Assembly (NCBI GenBank): GCA_949128115.1
Contig: OX421968.1
Coordinates: 3,286,001-3,350,000, forward strand
Direction: 5' to 3'
Source: Anaspis maculata
Taxonomy: Eukaryota > Arthropoda > Insecta > Coleoptera > Scraptiidae
DNA: 64,000 bases
The position numbers and the translations under genes were made by a program. The notes under the pieces are model-generated. The model saw only the letters and a program-made list of their open reading frames with translations. It did no database searches and was not told where the DNA came from. Positions 21,767-33,688 of this stretch are shown here, in pieces; position 1 is the stretch's first letter, and each line of letters starts with the position of its first letter.

Positions 21767-22502
21767 CAGGTGTCCCGAAAATACACCGACAACGTTCTAA
21801 GGAAGCTTCCTCTCATCAAAGCAAGAAAAAAGTTCCTATAAATATGGGTCCGGAAACGCTTTCTAAGGGAGCTACAGGCCCCTAAAGGTGGGTTCCTGAA
21901 GATGGTGTTCATTCAATATTTCCGAAACCGTTCAAGGGAAATCAATCAAACTTGACACATTTTTTAACCTTCTAATTCCCAACAAAATTTGAATGCCTAA
22001 CAGAAATGAAGTTGCTTTGAAATAGTTTTTCTTTCGCGTTGAATATCGTAATTGAAAAATATGCATTTTTGACCACGTTTTCATACATTCAAACTCAAAT
22101 ATCTCGTAAATATCGAAGTTGAACCAAAAGACGTTTTTTTGGTAGAAGACTCCAATATTCCATAATTGCTTATTAAATTTGGGAACAATCCACATTCAAG
22201 AAAATTAGGGCTATTTTTTTATTCACACACCTCAGTCTGACCCACCCCTGGTAAATTATTTTGGGATTAATCTTGCCTCATTTTGTTCGGCATAAGAAGG
22301 TCAGTAGATGTGTCAAGTTTAATTGATTTCCTTTGACCGGTTTCGGAGATATTGAATAAAAACCATCTTCAGGGTCCCACCTTCAGGGACCTGTAGCTCC
22401 CTTAGGAAGCGTTTCTGGACCCATGTTCATAGGAACTTCTTTCCTTATTTTGATGAGAGGAAGCTGCCCTAGGACGTTGTCGGTGTATTTTCGGGACATC
22501 TG
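21767..22502. mobile_element. TA-flanked foldback, CAGGTGTCCCG ends
   Basis: The ends CAGGTGTCCCGAAAATACAC and their near-exact inverse (ending CGGGACATCTG) are flanked by TA at 21765-21766 and 22503-22504. The arms are about 200 bp, with shared blocks such as GACAACGTTCTAAGG/CCTAGGACGTTGTC and CTTGACACAT/GATGTGTCAAG. The loop is about 350 bp with no recognisable gene. Confidence 0.85.
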
Positions 22503-23160
22503 TATGTATAGGTTGAAATATTAAAAAAAAAAAAATTTGTATCTCAAGAACCAAAATAGGGAAAGACATGTAAATCGCCATAAATAACCCTGATTTCATG
22601 GTCATGAAGTCGTTGTAAATTTTAATCAAATATCTTGAGCCGTTCTTGAAATATCTTCAAAAGACTGAAGTTGTTACCGAAAAAAAAAAATGTCCATTTA
22701 TCAGAAAAAAGTTGACTGTGTTTTTTTTATAAATAGTTGGCCTAGAGAGTGTTTTTCACTATAATTTCATTTTAAATGTAATTTATCATAGAAACACCAA
22801 GTTTCAATTCAATATCTGAAGAAATACTGATATACGGAAATAGTACATTATTCAACAAGCGGGTAATGATTGCTTCTTACTCATTAGAATGGAGTTTGTC
22901 GACACGAGCCTTGGCGAGTGTCGTCAAGCATCCGAATGAGTAATAGCCATTACCCGCGAATAGAATACTAGATATGCTTTATCCAGTCTTTTTGAAGAAT
23001 GCAGGCATGTATGCGCGTGATAATGCGTGCATTATTCAATAGGATTGGATAAACTACTTTTTTTGATAACAACTTCAGTATTCTGAAGATATTCCACACT
23101 CTCACACCGGATTCATGAGGACTTTTAGTATGTTAAACTAGATGCTTAACTGAGCTTATA
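22503..23160. other. Non-coding; right part of a split inverted repeat
   Basis: The final 60 bp are the inverse of 21376-21440. The remainder holds no recognised gene or bounded repeat. Confidence 0.5.
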
Positions 23161-23330
23161 CAGGGTGTTTCAGGGATGATAGCAAAAAATTCAACTGTAG
23201 GTAGATCTCGTCAAAAGATGACGAAAACCTGTATATCATTCCCTCGCTGACTGAAAATCTGGATGCATTCATAGCCGATGAAAATGTTCAAAAACTTAAT
23301 AAATAAATAATGAACCATTGTTCCTCAATC
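23161..23330 (+). mobile_element. Solo arm of a CAGGGTG foldback
   Basis: After TA, CAGGGTGTTTCAGGGATGAT, then GTAGATCTCGTCAAAA and GACGAAAACCTGTAT, match the arm of the element at 53316-53840 in order. No inverted partner is found downstream, so one arm was lost. Confidence 0.7.
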
Positions 23331-23696
23331 GCTGTCACACTGTAAGAGAGGTCTGGATATGTACATCAATTTAAAAGAAAAAATTGAGCACATAGCTTTA
23401 TTGGATCAAAAGATATGATGATGTATATGTTGGTAATTATGCGTTTCTTCTATTTTCGAATGAGTGCCGCGACTTGTGCATACTTTATTGTTGTTAAAAG
23501 ATTGTTCAAACACGAGGAAAATGATCACGAAAAAAAGAATAAAAAAAAAGCGGCCACAAATAGCCTCCGCCACTACGTTTGGCGAGGCATAAAAAAAATA
23601 AGAAGAGTTAACCCAATGGTTACACTCTGCTCTTCCCTAGCGTAAATACCAATAATAGTGAGTGTTGAAAAACATGGGACACACGTGTAGGTATAC

Positions 23697-24867
23697 TAGT
23701 GTGGTCCAAAAAATTTTTTTTTCAATTTTGGTCGAGGCCACCCTCCATTTTTGTTACACATACCCATAGTGATTTCCTGGTGAAATTTCAATTCTCTACC
23801 ATGCCAGGAAGGGGGTGCTCATCAACCCTCAAAATTTGAATATCCCAGATTTATCCGTAGGAGTTTGTAGCATCCAGATTTAACAAAACACGAAGTAATA
23901 TATGAATTATTGTTCATTTGGTGTACCTAAGTGAAGAATCATGCGAAAGAAAAATTAAAATGAAGCGGAATTATAATGTTCAACCAACATGGTATGATTT
24001 TGCTTTAGACTACGTTGATCAAACATTTTTGGCCGTCCAAATAGGCACCATTTTTCAATTGGTCTACCATATACAACAAAAACATCTTTTCATTCTTGTC
24101 ATTGGTCAGTAGTTAGTTGTATTTCTCGAACAATTGGACACCCCTTTCAGCAGTATCGTTTACCAGTTTTACCACCCGTACACTTATACCTAACTCAGTC
24201 TTTGCCTTGAAGGTAATCATGGATGTTGATTCATATTTAGAAGAAATGTCTTAGGAAGTAGACACTGATATTCAAAATCAGTAACATGTTTAATGTTCTT
24301 CCAAAGGTAAAATATCTTGAGGTTTCTGCAGTCCTTAGGGTTGCAAAATTATTTTTAGACTCAGAGTATTTCCGTCCCAGGACAACTCTATCCAGAGGTC
24401 AACTTAAGGTTAATTGCCAAAGATACCGATGTTCCAGCAATGTTGATATGACAATTATGACATTGACCTTTTGGTTAAAGTTAACCAGAGATGAAAACAC
24501 TGGGCCTTACTTTGTGACATTCAGCTTCAACATCAACAAGTCATACCGCGAAACATTTCCGCTTTTTTGGTAGGTGTCACTATTAATTCAACGATCAATA
24601 TTTCACTCTTATCTGATTTTTCTTCTATACAATTCTCAAATTGTGCTAAATATATTATTACTGACATATTCCTTCGTGTTTTTGGTAAATCTGGATCCAC
24701 AGACTTTTACGAATAAATCTAGAATTTTTACAATTGGAGGGTTGATGAGCACCCCCTTCCTGCCATGATAGAGAATTGAAATTTCACCAGGAAATTACTA
24801 TGGGTATGTGTAACAAAAGTGGAGGGTGGCCCGATTAAAAAAAAAACAATTTTTTTTGGACCACACT
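23697..24867. mobile_element. TIR element, TAGTGTGGTCC ends, about 230-bp arms
   Basis: The ends TAGTGTGGTCCAAAAAA and GGACCACACTA are exact inverses. TATAC follows the right end and precedes the left end, a possible 5-6 bp target duplication. Pairing continues for about 230 bp through GGAGGGTGGCC, ATGGGTATGTGTAACA, GAGCACCCCCTTCCTG and AGATTTATCCGTA blocks. Between the arms lie about 700 bp with two modest open frames (23918-24112 and 24286-24573, both plus strand) that I do not recognise. They could be transposase remnants or chance. Confidence 0.8.
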
Positions 24868-24902
24868 ATATACTATTTATAATGAATTAATTGTTGGAAA
24901 TC

Positions 24903-25060
24903 GGTATACAGGTGTCCCGGAAGCATATTTTTATATAGCAGACGGGTTAGCCGTTCGGCACGCTTCGTGCGTTCGCGAAAGGACCGATCATACTGATTAT
25001 CGCAGTGTGCAAATAACTGTACTAGGTGAGTTAGAAACGTCAGGAAAACAAAAGTCAACA
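24903..25060 (-). repeat. Repeat shared with 29695-29870
   Basis: The blocks TTTTCCTGACGTTT, CCGAACGGCTAA(C/T)CCGTCTGC and a GCATATT-containing end followed by CCGG occur here on the minus strand and at 29695-29870 on the plus strand. The outer end reads ACAGGTGTCCCGG after TA, like the foldback at 21767. It is a fragment of a dispersed element. Confidence 0.6.
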
Positions 25061-25669
25061 AAAAAAATTTGACGTAAGATTTCGCTTCGTTCAGAAATGT
25101 TGTAGATGAATCTTGAATCTGGTAAGGTTTCTCCAATACCTATTTTGTACCTACTAAATCTTCATCATAGTCCCTATTGCAGATGTCGCCTGAACCTTCG
25201 GCAGATTGGGCAGTCTCAGGAGCCGTTTGAATTGTTGACGGCCAAATTCATCGTCAACTACTAGCTACCCTCCGATCATTTGAAGAGGTCCTTACAATCA
25301 CTTCTTGTGAGATTGATGAGATTTACGTAGCCATGAGTTCTTTGTTGTAGATTCTTCAGGCGAGAACCAATTTTGGCGAATCCAATCCTTGATGAGTCAG
25401 TCAATCTGAGGCCACTCTACTTTTCTACTCTTTCGAACTTGCTGGTGGTACCTCGACTCAATCCTATTTCAATCATACTCATTCGTCTCTTTGGTTATAG
25501 GCTCTGCATGGCTGAGACATCAATATTACCTACTGACCTGTTATTACCGTGCAGTGTAGTGATAGACTCTGTTCCATGCATGCTGACCATCTTCGACAGT
25601 GTCTATTACGTCATCTGCATAAACCACCCCACATAGGACCCAAAAATTTGGTCACACGGACAATTCGTC

Positions 25670-27950
25670 GCGCCGACAAAATCTTTTTTGCTTTTTGCCT
25701 CAACTTTAATAGCCCCTATTGTGCTTTCTTGTTGCTTTTAGAGCTCCAGTGAGTCTTCTTATGCTTTCTTGTATAATTTAGAGCCCTCATATGCACCATT
25801 GTATGTATCGTTTTGTGAATTTCGGAGATCTAGTAAGCCCCCTCCCAGTTTTTGTTTGGAGCTGTAAGGTGCCCTCTTACATTTTTCCTCGCTTTCAGAA
25901 CTTCAGTGAGCCTCATTTGAATTTTTTCGTGCTGGTGGGAGCTCTACTAGGCCCTTTTGTTCAGTAAATGTCGTTTGAAACCCTGCTGACACCCTTTGCT
26001 GAATCCCAGTGATTCCCATTTTGCGTTTTTGTGGCGTTCGAAGCCCTATTGGATCCTTTTCTTTCTTCACTTTCACTGTCATCTGTTACCCTGCCAAACT
26101 CCCCAATAGGTTCTCTTTTGTCTAAATTTGTCGTTTGGAGCTTTAAAAAGACTGTTTTCAAGCTTTCAGAATTCAGTAAGCCCCCTCTAGCCTTCTTATG
26201 GTATTCAGAGCCCATTGGACACCTTGTACCTTATTGGGTTGCTAGTAGCCCTATTGAGTTCCCTTACTCCTCCAATGTTGTTAAGAGCTCTATTGAGTTC
26301 CCTTGCATTTTTCTATGGTTTTCGGCGATTTAATAAGCAACCCTGTGCCTTCATATGCTATTCGAAGCTCTGTCGGTCCCCTTGTGACCTCATCCGTTGT
26401 TTGGAGATCCATCAAGCTCCCTTATGTTCAATGGCTTTCAGACTTTCATTAGCCCCCATTTTGCCCTCTTATGTTATCAGGAGCCCCATTGGCCCCCTTT
26501 CCAACGCCTTATTGCGCTGTTAGAAACCATACTGGGCCTTTTTGTTTTGTTATAGTTTTTGAAGCCCTTTGAAGCCCTCTTCCATTCTTTCGTGGCTTCG
26601 AGAACTGTATTAGCAACCTTGTGGTGCCTTCATCTGTTATTCGGAGCACTAGCAGGCTCCCTCATGTTCTCATCTGTCATTTTCCGTATCTTGTGTTATC
26701 CAGAGCCTCAGTGCCCTCCTTGTGCCTTATTGCGTTGTAAAAAGGAAGCCCTAATGGCCCCATTGCTTCGTAAATGTCTTTTGGAGCCCTGCTGAACTCC
26801 TTTTTATTGTTTCCGGAACTTTCAAAGTTTAAGTAAGCAGCCATTTGCCTTCACGTCTTAGTCCGAGCCCCATAGGACCCCCTCTCTGTCTTCATCTGTC
26901 GATTGGAGCTCTGATAAGCTCCCTCATGGTTTTTAACGCTTACAGGATTTCAATAGGCCCCATTTCATCTTTTTGTGTTATCCAGAGCCCCACTGTGCTC
27001 CATTGTGCTTTACTGCATTGTCAAAGCCTAGCTGGGCCCCCTTGTTTCGTAAATGTCTTTTGAAGCCATACTGATCGAGCCTTATTAATTTTTCTGTGGC
27101 TTCCAAAGGTTCCAAGCAACGCTGTGGGTAATTTATTGAGCATCCTTGTGCCTTTCTGTGGTATTTTGAGCCCTTTCGGGCTTTTTTGTGTCCTCATCTG
27201 TCGTTTATTATTAGAGCTCCGATGAGCTCCCATGCTCTGTTGTGGCTTTCAGAATTCCAGTAAGCCCCATTTTGCATTCTTGTGTAATTTTGAGCCTCAT
27301 TGGCCCCCTTGTGCCTTATTCGGTTGTAAGAAGCCCTACTGAGCCCTTTTATCTTGTAAATGTCTATTGAAGCTCTGTTGAGCCTCCTTGCATTTTTCCC
27401 GGAGCTTCCAAATTTCTTGTAACCAACCACGTTGGGCGATTTAATTAATAAGCACACCATTGGCCCCCATGCCTGATTCCGTTGTCAGTTATACAAGCTA
27501 TGCTGGATTGCTGAGCCTCATTGTCTCACAAATGTCTTTTGAAGTCCGGTTGAACCCCCTTGCATTTTTTTCTTGCATTCGCTTCCAAATCTCTAGTAAG
27601 CAACCGCAGTGGGCAATTTAATGAGCAACCTTGTAACTTCGTGTGATATTTGGAGCCCCATCAAACCTCTTCGTGTCCTCATCTGTCGTTTGGAACTATG
27701 ATAAGCTTTCCTATGCTTTTTTATGAATTTCAGTGCTCCAGTAGACCCCATTTTGCCTTCTTGTCTTATCTAGACCCCTCTCGCCCCCATTCTAGTTATG
27801 TTGTTAGAAGTCTTGCCATGTTTCACTATTTGCTCTGTACATTCCGCTCCCTGGTTTTACCCCCCAAGCTTAGGTCCCAGTTTTGTTCGCCTTTGGCAAC
27901 CCCCACATACTGGGGATCTCGCTTGTTACCTTCTTATCCCAGATCCCATT
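25670..27950. repeat. Highly degenerate GAGCCC tandem array
   Basis: About 2.2 kb of irregular units of roughly 60-80 bp, built from GGAGCCC(C/T)A, TGGCCCCCTTGTG, CCTTATTGCGTTGT and TTCATCTGT-like words. These recur dozens of times but no two units are identical. The proline- and leucine-rich open frames across it (26031-26795, 27650-28223) arise from this base pattern and occur in several frames. The same wording returns at 45070-48796. It looks like an old minisatellite. Confidence 0.75.
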
Positions 27951-28102
27951 TTGCTTGACTCAAACAGCCCCCATACCTCAGGACCTAGCCTCCTGTGTTT
28001 TTATAACACAAATATTGAGAGCACTCACATTTTCTCACCTCACCAGCATTCTCCAGTATTTTATAATAAACATAATAGTCTATTTAATTTATTGTTTCAT
28101 TA

Positions 28103-29525
28103 TAGTTGCAGCGGTACGCTTTTTGATTCTGCATTTTGTGATACTGCAATGAAATTCGGCATATGCAAACTCCATGAAATTTCAAGTGATTTGACCCGCA
28201 GCACTCAAAAATTTGTCCATTAGGGGGCGACTGGGGACCCCTCAAAATTTCAAGATGTCTGAATTTCTCCCATGCGCCATTCAGTACCGCCCTATCTAAA
28301 CAACTTTGTTCTTGACCATCATAACATTTTTCGTCATGTCAATTCCATTCTTCTTATAGAAAAAAAAAAAATTTCTTTGCCTGGTCAACAAATTGAATTT
28401 TTTTTTTTTTCGACCACCAATAGATTGTTAGGTAGTTTTTGTGCGATCATCGATAAATCCGCATCCCCTTGATTCATTTATGAGAATAAAACTTTTGCAG
28501 TGCTATTTTTCAACAAAGGAGTGACTTCAACTTACCATTATTTCCAACATTACCTTTTTAAATGTTTTACCCCGGTAAGTATGATTATTGTTATACTAAT
28601 ATATAGCTTGAAGTTCTCTTTAACGATGTGGATAATGAAACTGCCCAGATTCCACCTGGAAGCCGTACATAATAATTTTTGGCATTTTTTATTTTCTAGC
28701 GGGAGCGGCCAAAATGTCAATACACACCACTCCGCCCAAGAGCACCGGTTTGCTCTAGCGGAGAACGATATTCACGCCTAACAATTTTGCATTTTGTGAT
28801 ACTGAAATGAGAGTTGAAGAAATGAAAGTACTGCAACCGGTGCTCTTGGGCGGAGTGGTGTGTATTGACATTTTGGCCGCTCCCGATAGAAAATCAAAAA
28901 TGCCAAATTTGACGGCCTTGCAGAAAAATTGATATTCACGGCTTCCAGGTGGAATCTGAGGCCGTTTTACCATCCACACCGTTGAAGAAAACTTCAAGCT
29001 ATATATTAGTACAATAAAAATCATATTTTTAGGGATGAAACATTGAAATAGGTAATGTTGAAAATAATGGTAAGTTGAGGTCACCCCTTTGTTGAAGAAT
29101 AGAACAGCAAAACTTTTGTTTTCATAAATGAATCAAGGGGATGTGGATTCATCGATGATCACACAAAAACGACTCAACAATCTATTGGTGGTCCAAAAAA
29201 AATATATTTTTCCATTTGTTGACCAAGCAAAGAAAATATTTTTTTTCTATAAGAATGGAATTGACATGGACGAAAAATGTTAAGATGGTCAAGAACAAAG
29301 TTGTTTAGGTCCTGTACGGTAGATAGGGCGGTACTGAATGGTGCATGGTAAAAACTCTGACATCTTGAAATTTGGAGGGGCCCCCAGTCGCCCCCTAATG
29401 GACAAATGTTTGAGTGCTGCAGGTCAAATCACTTGAAATTCTACGCAGTTTGCATATGCCAAATTTCATTGCAGTATCACAAAATGCAGAATCATGGTCA
29501 TTTTGCTAGCGTGACGCTGTAACTA
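28103..29525. mobile_element. Foldback with TAG ends and TTA duplication
   Basis: The ends TAGTTGCAGCG and CGCTGTAACTA are flanked by TTA (28100-28102, 29526-29528). The arms of about 650 bp pair with few differences, with blocks such as GATTCTGCATTTTGTGATAC, GGGCGGTACTGAATGG and GTCAAGAACAAAGTTGTTTA against their inverses. The centre is near 28800. The outer 100 bp resemble those of the element at 31342-34440. No coding capacity was recognised. Confidence 0.87.
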
Positions 29526-29694
29526 TTACAAAAAATCATTATTGGGAGGTCCAAATGTGTCGAGAGCTCTCACACTACCCACTTTCTATTATTGTAATGG
29601 ATATCTACTTAGAAATACAAAATGGGGGTAAAAAATTTACACGAATTACGATAGAAGGGATTCTATCGAAGAATTTTGGAACGGCCCTAACCCT

Positions 29695-29870
29695 ATGTCA
29701 AAAGCATTGTTTTTCCTGACGTTTGTTGGTTGCCTGGTCGTTGTCGTATCCATGGAGGTTAGGAGTAACCTCCATGGTCGTAACCATGGCAAAATACGAG
29801 CTTTCCAGCACGAAATGGGCCGAACGGCTAATCCGTCTGCTGTTTATGAATATGCGTCCCGGAATAACTG
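29695..29870 (+). repeat. Repeat shared with 24903-25060, with a palindrome
   Basis: The plus-strand counterpart of the fragment at 24903-25060. Inside it, 29750-29777 is a perfect 12-bp hairpin (CCATGGAGGTTA, loop GGAG, inverse). The 68-codon open frame across it shows no domain and is disrupted in the other copy. Confidence 0.6.
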
Positions 29871-30874
29871 TTACAAAACTGACGAGGAGATGGAAAATTG
29901 AAAAATAAGGGCACTTTTGTCCATAAACATACCCTCCCAAACGTAGAATAACGGAGATACAAGCTTTCAAAGTTGTTTTTTGTAAACAGTTTTTTTTGCT
30001 AACTCTTGAACCGTTCAACCGATTTCAGTCAAATTTCTTGAGTTTACTGAAACAGGTTTCTATTGAACAATAATAACGCATTTCATCAAACATTCTTAGG
30101 GGCGAAGATAATAGGGGTGACCTCCCCCTTTTCCCCCTATTTTTGATCTCCCCAAATATTTTTAGAATTGTTTCAATTTTTGAATTCTATGTTCAATTTA
30201 AAGAAGAAAGTTACTCTTGCAAAATTTTGATTAGAGGCTTAGTACTAGAGATACTTGGGATTGAAACATTGCAGAACATCTCGAAATCGCCACTTTCCTG
30301 GGCCTAAAAATTAAAATTCAAGAAAACCAACGATTCGTCAACTGGAATGAGTTTTCCGGGTGTTTTAAGTTGATAAACCATCATTCTCGCTGAGAAACAG
30401 AATTTTTCAGAAAAAACAATTTGGGCCCTGGAAAGAGGCGCTTTCGTGATGTTTTCTAATGTTTCAAACCCAAATATCTTGAAAATGAAGCCTCTAATAA
30501 AATTTTTCAAGAGTAACTTTTTCTTCAAATTGAACGCAGACTTCAAAAATTGGAACTGTTTCCAAAAATATTCAGGGGGTTAAAAATAGGGGGAAAAGGG
30601 GGAGGGTACTACCCATTATCTTCGCTCCTAACAATGTCTGATGAAATTCGTTATTATTGTTCAATAAAGACCTGTCTCAATAAACTTTGGTTTGAATTTG
30701 AATAAAATCGGCGCAACGGTTCAAAAAGTATGGAAAAAAACTGTTTTTAAATAACAACTTCAAGGTCTGTATCTCCGTTATTATGGGAGAGTATGTTTAT
30801 TGATAAAAGTCCCCTTATTTTTCAATTTTCTATCTCCCTGTGAGTTTTGTAACACTAATTCCGGTACATCCTGT
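29855..30874. mobile_element. Foldback related to 45197-46181
   Basis: The left block CCGGAATAACTGTTACAAAAC and the right GTTTTGTAACACTAATTCCGG are inverses, and the arms continue for about 450 bp. The inner text (TTCAATTTAAAGAAGAAAGT, TACTCTTGCAAAATTTTGAT, GGCTTAGTACTAGAGAT) is closely similar to the arms at 45490-45590, so the two are one family. No transposase is present. Confidence 0.8.
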
Positions 30875-32040
30875 ATATCCAACACACCGAAGTGTGTTCG
30901 ATTACGTACATAAACTGCGATTTTTTGTTTATCTCGACCTCAACAGACATGCACGTCTCGGCTTGAACAAATTACAACTCGAAATTTGAATTACATCAGA
31001 TACAACAAAAATTGAGGTTTATTAAATTCCACATCTTCCACCACTTCTGCGTTAATTACGCGATTAGCTTATAAACTTGGGATGCTTCACTTCGAAAGTT
31101 ATATTATGTGAAAGTTATACGCCACCTTATAACACAAACTTGTGAAATCGAAGCTCTTACGAACCAGCTCATCGCAGCTTTTTCAATTGTCCCTAACAGC
31201 TCCCAAATTAATGATGAGGTACCTGGGTTATTGTAAGTAGTCTACATGTGTATTCAGCCACCGGAAAGTTCAGCTGAACCCGCAGCCTGGCCTCCGTAGT
31301 CCGTACATACAACGAGTTCCGAGGATGTACAATTGTGTATTTAGTACTAGCGGTAAGCAAAATAAAACTGCATTTTATGATACAAGCAACAGATTTGGTA
31401 CACGTGATCTTTGAAGAATTCTGAGCGATTTGACCCGTAGTTCTTGAAAATCCCTTCGGGGAGAGCCGAGATATTAGGGGGGGGGGAGGGGTTGATATCT
31501 CTAATTTAGAAAAAAATCTATATGCGCCAAAATGGCATGGAAAATATCGAATTAAGTGAATTGAACATGCTGAACACACTTGTAAATCGCAATTTCATAG
31601 AAATATGCAATTAGTAGCTTTTTTCAAAATGGCCGCCAATAAATGACAAAAAATCATGTATGAATAAGGTGTTCGAGTAAGGTATCAATTTATATGTTTT
31701 CGAGGTCGCTGGACTCATTTCTCTTATTGAAATCACCATATCGAACATAATTATCCATTTTGAGTCAGGGCGAATGAACCCCCCCCCCCACACCTGAAGT
31801 GAAACTTTCAAGATTTGAAGTGAATAGTCGGAAGACCAATATAAAGCTGTATATAAATAATATGTTTTTGATTGAAAAATGAAAATTACCGATGTAACTA
31901 CATTTTTAAACTCACAACCATCCCTGGAAGCCCCAACCACCCTTGATGGGAGGGTGTATAACCTAGATTTCCTTGTGTCATAGAAAAGTGCTTTGGAAAT
32001 GTTTTTACTTTAAACTGGCGGGTGAAGTGTCCATTACAAG

Positions 32041-32112
32041 CGTCCTTTGACGCAGGAAAGTAAGACTTCCCTGTCTAGGCAGGTAAATCTTACTTTTCTG
32101 CGTCAAGAGACG
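32041..32112. repeat. Hairpin inside the 3.1-kb element
   Basis: CGTCCTTTGACGCAGGAAAGT pairs with ACTTTTCTGCGTCAAGAGACG around a short TCTAG-centred loop. The roughly 33-bp arms have few mismatches. Confidence 0.8.
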
Positions 32113-32536
32113 TTTTGTTTACTGAAAATTTGCTGAAAACTGTTGGAAACCAGACCCAGCAACGTGGTATTTGCAAATTGGTATGTGTCAGAATGGCATT
32201 TCAGAATTCTGGAACCAATGTCTATCTTTGTGGATTATTGAGGCATAGTTTCGGGTAAAACTTTATACATAATACGCCAGGAAAGTTAGTGTCTTAACAG
32301 GGCACGTAGGCTCCCAGGCTCGCTCCCAGGCCTCGCTTACGCTCGTCCTTGAATATGCCTACTATATAGCCCTGGGAAGATTCATTTTCCCGCCTTATTA
32401 TGTCAATAACCACTAAATGGTGTAAAAAAGTATAATACCTACTTACTTAATAATATTTTATGTATTGTTACAGTTCTCAGTTGAGATTCCTCACCACTTG
32501 TAAACATGTTCATGGGGTTTAAAATTAAACCCGAAG

Positions 32537-32751
32537 GGACGGCCCCGTAGCACCGTCGGTCGTCTGCCGTCTGTGGTGCGGATGGCGCGGGTTCGAATCC
32601 CGGTCAGTCATGGATGTTTTGTGTTTGTTCAAAAATTTGCATATATTGTAATTCATATGTAATAATTTACTGTTATCAATAAAAGGCGCAAAAACTCCTA
32701 TGGCGCTGATAAGCCGAGAAGGAGGAAAACTATTATTATTATTATTAAAAC
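32537..32751 (+). mobile_element. tRNA-derived SINE with 16-bp target duplication
   Basis: AAAATTAAACCCGAAG is present perfectly on both sides (32521-32536, 32752-32767). The 215-bp element has an A-box-like TAGCACCGTCGG (32548-32559), a perfect B box GGTTCGAATCC (32590-32600), a body beginning CATGGATGTTTTGTG, and a tail of five or six ATT units. These are the parts of a polymerase III retroposon moved by a LINE with an ATT tail. The body is shared with the SINE at 9880-10041. The intact duplication suggests a fairly recent insertion. Confidence 0.95.
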
Positions 32752-33303
32752 AAAATTAAACCCGAAGTAAGCAACTGTAGGTACCCTCAATATAGCCTTC
32801 AGGAGGTCGTGGGTTCAAAATCGATCGGCTTAAATGATTTTCTAGACGATTTTAACGTCAAAAAATTTTTGAGAATATCTAGGATAATGATCGAAAGAAC
32901 ACAAAAATCATCACAATAAAGAAAGTGTTATCTAAGGGGGTCGAAGTCTGTTACAGATGGGTTATACGACACACTTTCTTGAGGATAGCAGAGGGTCTAG
33001 AGACCTTCCTCCCATCACTCCTAAAAATGGGGACAAAATTTAAAACAAAAAGAGCACTTAAGGAAAGTTAGGGGAACAGCTGGTCATAAACTGTAATTTT
33101 CTGCCATTGCCGGTGTTTCAAAAAACACCACACCAATGTCACACCCAGCACGTCGTGGCCAGCATTGATCCGAAAATTTGTTTTCCAGCCAGATCCTTGA
33201 AGAATCATCCATAGTTCAGAGATAAAACATCCAAATCAGATCAATTGTTCTTTAATAATCTGACTTCAAACTTGGGTGAAAATTTATTCGTGTTATTCAG
33301 TTA

Positions 33304-33437
33304 TAGCTGTACATGTTACACTACACAATTTCTTGTACAATCTGTAGTTAAACAATCATATTCATTGTTTTTTGCCACTATTTTGGCAGATTCTTCAAGA
33401 AATTGTACAAGAAATTGTGTAGTGTAATACAGCTTTT
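33304..33437. repeat. Hairpin, AGCTGTA arms
   Basis: ACACTACACAATTTCTTGTACAA-type sequence near 33320 returns inverted near 33402. The arms are about 40 bp with an AT-rich loop of about 55 bp. A small hairpin element without coding capacity. Confidence 0.75.
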
Positions 33438-33442
33438 ATACG

Positions 33443-33688
33443 TAGGTATATCTTATTCACTTTTTATTTTCAGTAGAATTATTTTTGGAGCAAAAATACA
33501 GTGAAAAGCTGGGGGCTCCAGCAACGGCTGATGGCACCTGCAAAGTTTTGGAGCGAAACTATCCAGCGACCATAAGCCCGAATAAGCCGGATCCTCCCAG
33601 CGCTCCAGTTTGTCACATCATTTTTATTCCAAAAAGTTATTTTACTGTTTACTGGAAATAAAAAGTGAACGGGATATATACATACCTA
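33443..33688. repeat. Hairpin, AGGTATA arms
   Basis: AGGTATATCTTATTCACTTT and the following TTATTTTCAGTA return inverted at the right end (TACTGGAAATAA, then AAAGTGAAC, TATACATACCT). The arms are about 75 bp. The central part is GC-richer, with two GCTCCAG-type words. Confidence 0.7.

Noticed and set aside
24286..24573. Transposase gene within the TAGTGTGGTCC element
   Set aside because: No catalytic motif or family wording could be recognised, so it is kept only as an unassigned open frame.
26031..28223. Series of proline- and leucine-rich open frames
   Set aside because: They arise in several frames from the degenerate GAGCCC array. No domain, start context or splice evidence was seen.
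32537..32610. A functional tRNA gene
   Set aside because: It lies inside a 215-bp unit with a 16-bp target duplication and ATT tail, so it is a SINE head.
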